Shown here one piece after another: positions 56,637 to 64,000 of a stretch of 64,000 nt of DNA. The stretch's first letter is position 1. The number at the start of each line of letters is the position of its first letter. The stretch spans positions 23,266,243-23,330,242 of the forward strand of contig NC_088709.1 of NCBI RefSeq assembly GCF_963576615.1, written 5' to 3'. The stretch comes from Watersipora subatra (Eukaryota > Bryozoa > Gymnolaemata > Cheilostomatida > Watersiporidae). The notes under the pieces are model-generated. The model had not been told where the DNA came from. It ran no database searches and was given only the letters and a program-made list of their open reading frames with translations. A program made the translations under genes and the position numbers.

Positions 56637-57303
56637 CAGGGGTCAGGAACTTTTGACTGAAAGAGCTACAAAACCCACATGTTTCCAAATTCAATTTTAC
56701 GAAAGCCATATGTATATTTTAAATCTCGAAAACATAAAATGGAAAAGGAAGACCAACAAATTTAGTATATTTGTGCAATTTTAGAATGTAAAAAAACTGG
56801 ATTTATTTTGAACAACAGTGTTATAACAAAGATATTATGAAAAGTAATTCATTCTATTAATGCAACTTCTAATGCTGCATGCTTTTGCTGATGGCTTGTA
56901 GTGCGGTTGATATGGTTGAGGTTTAGCTTTATGTGAGCATTAAGGCGTCTATCTGTTGAACGTGATGGCAAGTTTGTCTTAATATTCTTCATGTGTGAGG
57001 ATGACTGATCGCATGCATATGTAGAGCCAAACATGGTCGAAACGTACAATGGAGTACAGGAAGCATTGGAAACGCTTTGCTTAGGGTGCCAAATCAAAAA
57101 TTTGCAAATGAAAAATTTTTTTTGTTAAATGGACATTATTTTTTTTGTTTATTGTTACTGTAATTTCAGCATTATTTTTATTATTATGTTAATTAAATTA
57201 ACACCAAATTATGGATTGTTTTTTCTACTGAATTATCAAAGAGCCAAATGAAATCATCAAAAGAGCCACACATGGTTCGAGAGCCATAGGCTCCCTACCC
57301 TTG
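56637..57303 (-). mobile_element. Short hAT element nested in the gypsy RT
   Basis: It starts CAGGGGTCAGGAACTTTTGA and its right end is an imperfect inverted counterpart (reverse complement CAAGGGTAGGGAGCC). The flanks GTCTAGAT (56629-56636) and CTCGAGAT (57304-57311) agree at 6 of 8 bases, fitting an old 8-bp duplication. Removing it makes the RT reading frame run from DDSLD to GGNQFF. About 670 bp, internally deleted. Confidence 0.82.
56849..57097 (-). pseudogene. hAT dimerisation-domain remnant
   Basis: The - strand frame contains MFGSTYACDQSSSHMKNIKT followed by SRSTDRRLNAHIKL. This is the FGSTY-C-Q-FS-MK-IKT...LT-D-LN pattern of the hAT C-terminal dimerisation region. Only this end of the transposase remains in the nested element. 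Confidence 0.8.
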
Positions 57304-58559
57304 CTCGAGATGCTCTCGGAGGGAATCAGTTCTTCAGCACCCTTCATCTCACCAGTAAATATTGGCATGTGGAGCTTCATGAGGAAGCCAAAGAGAAAGC
57401 TGCTTTTGCGACTCGCTCAAGACTGTGGCAATGGGAGGTGTTACCCTTCGGGTTAACATCCGCGCCATCTACCTTTGAACGGTTAATGGAAACCGTAATG
57501 CGAGGGTTGCATTGGAAAACATTGGCGATCTATGTCGATGACATAATCGTTTTTTGCGCCAGATGTGGCAACACATTTATAGCGGCTTGATGAGGTGTTT
57601 ACTCGTCTGACAGAAGCTGCGTTAAAATTGAAGCCGAGGAAGTGTCAACTCTTCCGCAAAGAGTAAACTACTTGGGACATGTCAACAGTAACAAAAGAAT
57701 CGAGACAGATGGGGCAAAGATTCAACCAGTCTCAGACTGACCCATTCCTCGGCACAAAAGTGATGTACGAGTATTCCTTGGTATCTGCGGATATTATCGT
57801 CGCTTTATTGCTAGCTACTCTGAAATTTCCAAACCCTTTCGTCAATTTAGTTCGAAAAATACACGGTTTGTTTGAAACGAGGCATGTCAAAAGGCATTTA
57901 AAAAGTGGCAAAACTGTTTGATCTCGACCCCTATTTTTGCATATCCCCGCCATGACCTATTGTTCATATTGGATATCGATGCCAGTGATGTTGACAATGG
58001 TGCAGTCTTGTCGCAAATACAAGATGGTGAGTAGCGAGTAATCTCTTACTACGCAAAAATACTTAGCCAGACTGAAGCCAACTACTGTGTCACACGAAGA
58101 GAACTGTTGGCTATCATCAAGTTTGTGAAGCACTTTTGACCTCAGCTCTATGGTTATAGGTTCTTGATCCGCACTGATCACGCCTCTCTCGTTTGGTTTT
58201 TAAAAACACCATCGCCTACTGGACAGCTGGCTCCAACGCTTGAGACATTGTCAGAGTATGACTTTCAGCTGATACACCAAAAAGGTTAAAAGCATAACAA
58301 CGCCAATGGTCTCAGTCGACAGCAATGTCTGAATTGTCGTCAGTGCAAACATCTACGGACCAATGTAGAGCAACGGATAAACAATCTGTCGCCATTGAAT
58401 GATTTGGCTATGGCACAGCAAGGAGATCTACAAATAAGACCTGTCTATAAGGCAGTTCGAGACAATCTGTTGTATGACCCCAAGTTAGGTGGACTGGAAA
58501 CTCAGAAGCTTGTCATCATGCAGAAGCGCCTACTTGTAGATAAAACAAAAGTGTTGCGA

Positions 58560-58613
58560 GTTCATTTGCCTACTCATTGGTGGCGAGAGCCACCAATGAG
58601 TGGGCAAATGAAC
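58560..58613. repeat. 25-bp hairpin at the gypsy/hAT junction
   Basis: GTTCATTTGCCTACTCATTG... (58560-58584), a 4-nt loop GAGA, and the inverted copy (58589-58613) with one mismatch. Recognisable gypsy pol stops on its left side and hAT transposase sequence starts on its right. Confidence 0.9.
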
Positions 58614-59187
58614 ATGGCAAGCTTGAGCTGTGGGAGCAGCAACTCCGAGAGGAGAATTATGCTCACTTCAAAAATCTGTCAGAGCGTCAGCAGAATGGCC
58701 AATGTGTTGAGGTCAACTCTGAGCAATACGCCAACATAGTATCAGATTTATCAGCTGAATTTGCAAGAAGATTTTTTCAGTTTTCAGAAACTGAAAAGAA
58801 GATAAAGATATTTGCCGATCCATTTTCTGTCAACCCTAGCAGTGTAGCACTCGAGTTACACATGGAGCTCATTTACTTGCAGGCTAACGAACGTCTCAAA
58901 CAACAACATCTCAGCCATGAACTCATAGAGTTATATCATGATTTTTTTCCAGCTGGCAGATATCCAGCTCTACATAAACATGCTCTTTGAATGATCAGCC
59001 TCTTAGGCTCTACTTATTTGAGCAGTTCTTCAGTCGCATGAAGCGTACCAAAAGCAAATATCGCACCAGACTAACCGATGAGCATCTAGCTCAGCAGCTC
59101 AGGATTTATTTTTCAGAAATTAAACCGGACCTAAACAGGATTGCACGAGAGAAACAGTACAATGTGGCTCATTTACCTAGGAATTGT
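58590..59187 (+). pseudogene. hAT transposase C-terminal fragment
   Basis: The frame from 58577 reads LELWEQQLREENYAHFKNLS, later SAEFARRFFQFSETEKKIKI and FADPFSVN, then LHMELIYLQANERLK and FPAGRYPALHKHAL with a stop. After a frameshift it continues with FEQFFSRMKRTKSKYRTRLT and DEHLAQQLRI to 59187. This is the C-terminal half of a GTF2IRD2/ZBED-type hAT transposase. The stop and frameshift lie in the FGSTY part of the dimerisation region. No hAT ends were found around it, so it is a fragment. Confidence 0.8.
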
Positions 59188-59202
59188 TAAAAATGTCAGC
59201 TT

Positions 59203-60005
59203 TTATTTAAAAACGTATTTTATTCTAGACAAGTAAATAAAACTAAAACTAACTGCAACAGACTATGCATAAGGTCAATAACAGCACGAGGTTAAGATGA
59301 ATAGCAATACGAAGCTACGGTTGATAAGAAAATGAGGCTATACACATTAGGTAGTAAGACCTCAGTTCTGAGAAGCCAATATTTGTGGAATGCATTGATC
59401 ATGTAAAACTCTACATATAGAGTGCAGAGAACCATTATAACAAACATTGATTACGGCTCTGGAGTAGTACTGAACATAAATAGTAATAGTATGGACATAA
59501 ACTGTAACTCTGGAATAAAATAAAGATAAAAGTTCAACTGTGAAGGGAAAATACACTAAATGTAACACTAATACAACTTTCAATATTAGAAAATTAGCCT
59601 AAATTAGTTTTTTTCTTGAAATTACTCTAAACTTGCTCAAACCTTCTAGAAATTAGACTAATTTCATAGTTGTTTACTTTTTGTTTCTAGAGTTGTAGAC
59701 ACATTGAACCTAACACACTGCAACTCCAATAATCTATTTATGACAAAACACAGCAAGTACATCAGTCTGTTTATCAACATGTGTCTATTATCATAGCTAT
59801 AGACACAGCGAGTCCAATTGTCCTTCCATTCTTTTCTTTGTGTGTCTTAAACAAGCTGAAAAATATAGCCATAGTCACAGCGAAACCCATTGTTTAATGA
59901 TCACAATATACAGCAATTACAATATTCTGTGATTCATAGAACTCGGGTACTTCCCTGCTAGTGACCGGTATACTAATCGAAACAATACACAATGATGACA
60001 AATTA
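59203..60005. repeat. Duplicated block, inverted partial copy C
   Basis: The reverse complement of this segment matches 52245-53055 of copy B (for example GTTGTTTACTTTTTGTTTCT and the GTGACCGGTATACT stretch). It contains no D10C exon because it covers only the 3' flank of the block. Confidence 0.85.
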
Positions 60006-60483
60006 TAAAAGTGTTTAAATGTGAAATAATTAGCAAGTAATAGCTAAATTAAGTCTGTTTTGCTATAATTAAAATGAAAGATTATTTAGTAATGATACAA
60101 TTAATTTGAGCTGAGAAAACAAGATAAACATCCTGAATATGTTGAATTAATAATACTAATTCGTGCATAGAAGTGTGTATAAAAAAGGTTACTGTTCTAC
60201 CAGACGCTATCCATCAAAACTTTGAATACGATGATACTGGTACCTCTCGATACTGGTACCAATGTGAAAATGAGATATCGGTCTGTCTTCGTCTGGTACT
60301 TTGTCTGACCGAACGGAGAGAGAATGTAGAGGCTATCCCTAGTCGAGATCATACGATTGTTTGCGTGAAAAATATTTGCCTTCATCGATTTGGCAATCAA
60401 ACCCTATGAAAAACTAGAAATAGAAGTGTAATTACTTATTCTTTGAATTTTTAATTTTTAAATGTGCCGTTTCAATTTCAAAT
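60006..60483. other. Spacer between inverted copies C and D
   Basis: A 78-aa ORF (60173-60409, +) has no recognised domain. The right end holds ATGTGCCGTTTCAATTTCAA, also found near 24234 in PGM3 intron 2. Nothing else was recognised. Confidence 0.35.
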
Positions 60484-62975
60484 GAGATTTACAGTTTATG
60501 TCCATACTATTACTATTTATGTTCAGTACTACTCCAGAGCCATAATCAATGTTTGTTATAATGGTTCTCTGCACTCTATATGTAGAGTTTTACATGATCA
60601 ATACATTCCACAAATATTGTCTTCTCAGAACTGAGGTCTTACTACTCCATGTGTCTAGCCTCATGTTCTTATCAACCTTGTATCGCTATTCATCTTAACC
60701 TGGTGCTGTTATTGACCTTAGACTTTGTCTGTTCCAGTTAGTTTTAGTTTTATGGACTTGTCTAGAATAAAATATGTTTTTAAATAAAAGTTGATATTTT
60801 TAACAATTCTTAGGTAAATGATGTTCATATCATTTTAAAGCATAATCAAGGTACAGACATTTATTGTGACCGTGTGAGACCCGTAGATGAGGTAAAAGGA
60901 GAGCAAAATTTACCAATTTTACATTTCAAATACATCATGCATAAAACCAACTCCTAAACATTTAAAATACATAATAAAATATAAATAAAATGATAAGAAA
61001 ACTTATACATCGTATATCAATTAAAGCCATAGTATTATTGTTAGGAAATGCACCAATGGAAGTAAAGGTAAATAAGCGTTTGTAAAAACATCCTCATATC
61101 GGGGAAAATAATCGATTGATTTGTTTGGTTGTGTACTCATTTGCTATGTCTCTATGCTGTGCTGCAGATGGCCCACTCACACTCTTTTGTACCATGTAGT
61201 TTATATACGAAATCATACGGTTTAGCTGAACATCTTTTCACAGTAAGTGCCTTCTTTACCGGCCAGGTGTACCTGCAAACAGTATGTTTCTGTGTGTAGG
61301 TGTAATTAACTATAGAAGAACTAAGACAATCTTTGTCTTATGTTAAACTACATGGGAGGTTTGGGGCCTACTTTAAACTTTCTGTAATAAAATTTTTATC
61401 GAATTACGCAATATCATCAGTACGCTATATTCTAGTATATTTTTGCTTTTGCTACTGTAGTGTAGGACTTTAGATGAACGATGAAAAATATATACGTTGT
61501 CATTTTGAAGTTTGACTTCTCCAGTCTTTATGATTATTTTGATTAACTTTAATTGTTTACACTTTGGATGTTTTTAAAGAATTAGTCTATGTGAGAATAG
61601 TTCCATTTAAATTTAGAACTATTAAACCCGTATAAACGTAAAGAGACATTTCAGGTTACTAAATATTTGTGCCACTATATGGCTGGTTTGGCTATAACTC
61701 AACTTTAACAAAACAATACTCTTGTTTCCTCAGAGTGACTCGTTTTAGTATCAACGTTAAGGTTGTACTTAGACTGTAACTGGTAGTCATAACTACTTAC
61801 ATTGACTAACATATAAACAGGGTACTCAAAAACCATCATACCGACGAGACAACTAGCATGTCAGATGTGAGAAGACAATTCTAAAACATGACTTTATATA
61901 ACTCATCAAGTTATCATATATCATATACATGTATATATTTCTTAGTAGCATGTAAACTCGTCAGCTACAAACAATTGGGAGTTGTGCGACCACTCCTGTT
62001 TATCATGTAAATATGTCCTCCTCATTCCTACAATCAAAACCACAACTCGGAAGCTCAAAAATTCATAACATGTAACACTAGTGATTATGAATAGAACTTA
62101 ACAATATGGCGATTTAATTGTTTGATGACAATTTTTAAGGTAGATGATTTGAAACTGCCCCTATTTAAAAAGATATTGCCAATCGTATAAACTATGTAAT
62201 TGTACAATGTATAAGGCCTATTTATTTTACCCCCGACTATTTTCAGAGTAAGCAATACTGAAACTAAACACACACGGGCCTTCTAGTCTTATAATAAGCT
62301 CATTTGATAACCCTTCACACAGTCATTCATGAAATTAATGTTCGTAATTGTAACTAACACAACAGTTTTCTTTTTCAGTTAAAATATACAAAAAATATTA
62401 ATGAAAACTCACAATTTTTTCACATAATGTCTTACATAATAATGATGTCGTGATATAATGCAAAGCGTCTCTTTGCAGTATTGTATCGTCTGGTGAATTT
62501 GGGAAACCGTGGAGCTCTAATTATGAAGATGTATAGCTCATTTAACAGATAAAGAGTTGACAAATTTTATGAAGTTTCACGCAGTTTAATAGAAGCAGTT
62601 ACATATATATATTTACTTCAAAAATGTGGCAAAATGTGAAGTGATTCATTAAACTGGTGTATTTGGATGACTATGGAGAAATTCTAATGCGCTTGTTTTA
62701 TAAAAATACAGTTAAACTTCTTATGATCACCTCAACGGGTGAATAATTAAATAAGTTTTATACAATGCTGTGTGTAAGTTCATGTAGTGTTTATTAGAGT
62801 TGCCGTATGTTTATGGGTTTTGGACCAGATTACAGAAGTTACAATGTATTCTTATAGAGATATTTGTTCTGACTTACAACAATTTTTACATAAGATGCAG
62901 ATTCCAGAACAAAATAATTTTGTATGAAGAGACTGTCGCTATATTTTATGTAGCCCAATTTTTAGGCTGAATTAC
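60484..62975. repeat. Duplicated block, copy D
   Basis: Collinear with copy A from GAGTTACAGTTTATGTCC (44478 in A; D starts GATTTACAG) to the TATTTTATGTAGC-CAATTT end. Some small indels occur near 61900-62580, where D has extra sequence. It carries a D10C terminal exon and ends where the GC-rich region begins. Confidence 0.85.
61152..61272 (-). CDS. Terminal exon of a further D10C paralogue (copy D)
   Basis: An open 121-nt exon with acceptor TTTGCAG, 39 codons and TAG, aligned base for base with the last exon of the complete D10C gene. Five base differences were counted by eye; four are silent and one changes Gly to Ser next to the last cysteine. All domain cysteines of this exon are kept. 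The upstream exons would have to lie right of the window on the + coordinate, because none was found between 61272 and 64000. It is therefore probably the 3' end of a tandem paralogue read on -. Confidence 0.65.
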
Positions 62976-62989
62976 ACAATAACTCTAAT

Positions 62990-63876
62990 GGAAAACGAAG
63001 ATGAGGTATGCCGGGTGGCTGCCATGAGACCGAAAAAAAGAAGAGTCAAACCACCCTCCCCGAACTTGCCCTCTTCTTCCCCTGCTAGGGCATTCCTCAC
63101 GAGCACGCCCGTCAGAGAGGTATAGGCCGGGGGAGTCTTCCCACCAAGAAACCTATAGTAAAGACAATCAAATACCTGTCTGCCCCGACGATCGCGCGAG
63201 TGGAGGAGCAGGCGCAGGGATGGAGTTGCAGGATTTGCCGGTTTACCACTAGCAACCCGCAGATCAAGTTCTACATACTTCAGCACTATGCAGTGTTTGT
63301 GTGCCCTGCAATTGGCAACATGTGTCACGAGACCGAGTGCTGGTCCACCTCGTGACACACAATCCAGGAGACATTGACCCAGTAGTCTATCTAGTCAATC
63401 AGGACACGTGGGAGCATTTCTGTCAGGAGAATATGCGAGGCTCCCTACCTATGACTGCATGCACCACCTCTACCAGGGGAAAAATGCAGTGCAGCCCACG
63501 CAGAGGAGCACAGCAGCCCGCGATATGGCCCTGTTCACCAGTCAGGACATGCCCTGTTCCGACAAGGCTTGGTCCGACAACTCAGGACCTGCCCACCCAC
63601 CGCACTCTGGCCGAGGTGGTGGGCCAGGCACCCGCTAGCCAGGCGCTGCTGCAAACTCAGCATAGCAGAGCCTGGTTGTTATCACAGGACGCGCAGGACG
63701 GGAGGAAGGCCGCCAAGGCAATGTAAAACCTATTACACAGGAAGAAGTTGGAGGGCCAAGAACGCCAGCTTCTCTTAGAGGAAGTGGAGCGCCTCCGCTA
63801 TGGTGCCCGTCAGCTAGAAGCCCTGGCGCAGCTAGATCTTTCCAAGATACTAATTGGAGACCATAGTTGCCAATGA
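62990..63876 (+). pseudogene. GC-rich decayed coding region, family unknown
   Basis: The region is clearly richer in G and C than anything else in the window. From ATG 62990 a frame reads MENEDEVCRVAAMRPKKRRV (basic cluster) to a stop at about 63125. Other frames continue with GWSCRICRFTT, a CP...C-like spacing near 63303, then HVSRDRVLVHLVTHN (zinc-finger-like Cys/His spacing) and YLVNQDTWEHFCQENM. A closing coiled-coil-like stretch LEGQERQLLLEEVERLRYGA ends at TGA 63874-63876. Successive frameshifts join the pieces. It could be the gag or accessory ORF of a retroelement or DNA transposon, or a decayed host gene; no family was recognised. Confidence 0.45.
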
Positions 63877-63889
63877 GGGGAAGTGTTTG

Positions 63890-64000
63890 ATGGGCTGTAT
63901 GTGTGAGCCAAACCAAGCCGAGCCGAGCCGACTCCAGTTCAATCGAGTGGAACAAGAGGTGGGGCTACCCGCTATATAAGCCTGAAAATTTGCTGTAGAG
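63890..64000 (+). promoter_or_regulatory. TATA-containing promoter-like sequence at the window edge
   Basis: CTATATAAGCC at 63972-63982 lies after a repeated GCCGAGCC tract and a GTGGGGCTACCC block, which looks like a core promoter. It may be the U3 part of an LTR following the GC-rich coding region, or a gene promoter. The window ends 20 nt downstream of the TATA box, so neither can be confirmed. Confidence 0.35.

Larger units (their letters stand above)
55770..58559 (+). pseudogene. Decayed Ty3/gypsy pol (protease, RT, RNase H)
   Basis: In order: a retropepsin-like segment (~55785-56120; on + one frame reads near VADVDNHLLLGLYFL), a linker, the RT start (~56530-56636), then after an inserted element RT continues (57304 on) with SKYWHVELHEEAKEKAAFAT, LPFGLTSAPSTFERLM and the catalytic YVDD at 57531-57542. 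RNase H follows in other frames (AVLSQIQDG near 58000, ISYYAKILSQTEANYC near 58045, RTDHASLVWFL near 58172). Many stops and frameshifts mean no product. Integrase, gag and LTRs were not seen, because the sequence breaks at 58560. Confidence 0.88.

Noticed and set aside
63890-64000. Definite LTR
   Set aside because: A TATA box and repeated GCCGAGCC are suggestive, but no second copy, primer-binding site or TG..CA ends are visible in the window.

Overview
This is a 64 kb piece of an AT-rich, intron-rich invertebrate (metazoan) genome. Small exons with GT..AG borders and consistent phases are separated by kilobase introns full of transposons, SINE-like units and minisatellites. A lophotrochozoan-type animal is plausible, but nothing in the window fixes the phylum.

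Four genes can be built by following exon homology and splice phase. (1) The C-terminal 390 codons of CDC45, the replicative-helicase subunit, on + from 679 to 13708 in nine exons; its N-terminal exons lie left of the window. (2) A four-exon BLOC1S5 (Muted)-like gene on - from 18809 to 15461, 165 aa. (3) A complete 13-exon PGM3 (phosphoacetylglucosamine mutase, UDP-GlcNAc synthesis) on + from 21240 to 44318, 538 aa. (4) A four-exon gene on - from 51387 to 45167 for a 183-aa secreted protein made of a signal peptide and one uromodulin/GP2/OIT3-type D8C/D10C cysteine domain. PGM3 and this last gene converge tail to tail. The genes share no obvious pathway; they are housekeeping and trafficking genes beside a small secreted-protein cluster.

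The main unexpected structure is in 44.4-63.0 kb. What looks like an unannotated kilobase-scale repeat (44442-46712, 52245-54060, 60484-62975, plus an inverted partial copy at 59203-60005) is a duplicated block carrying the terminal exon of the D10C gene. All three direct copies keep that 121-bp exon open, in frame and with its acceptor site, so the region is the remnant or edge of a tandem D10C gene array. One copy is an orphan terminal exon lying upstream of the first exon of the complete gene.

Mobile elements include a hAT element with an exact 8-bp target duplication in a CDC45 intron (1268-4018), a pogo/Tigger-like element in a BLOC1S5 intron (16799-17535), several MITE-like inverted-repeat elements, a LINE reverse-transcriptase tail (19592-20308), a decayed Ty3/gypsy pol (55770-58559) with a short hAT element nested in its reverse transcriptase, a hAT transposase tail fused to it at a 25-bp hairpin, and a GC-rich decayed coding region at the right edge (62990-63876). 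Tandem repeats are abundant: 12-bp (23299-24036), 36-bp, 31-bp, about 30-bp, 32-bp, 29-bp and 64-bp units.
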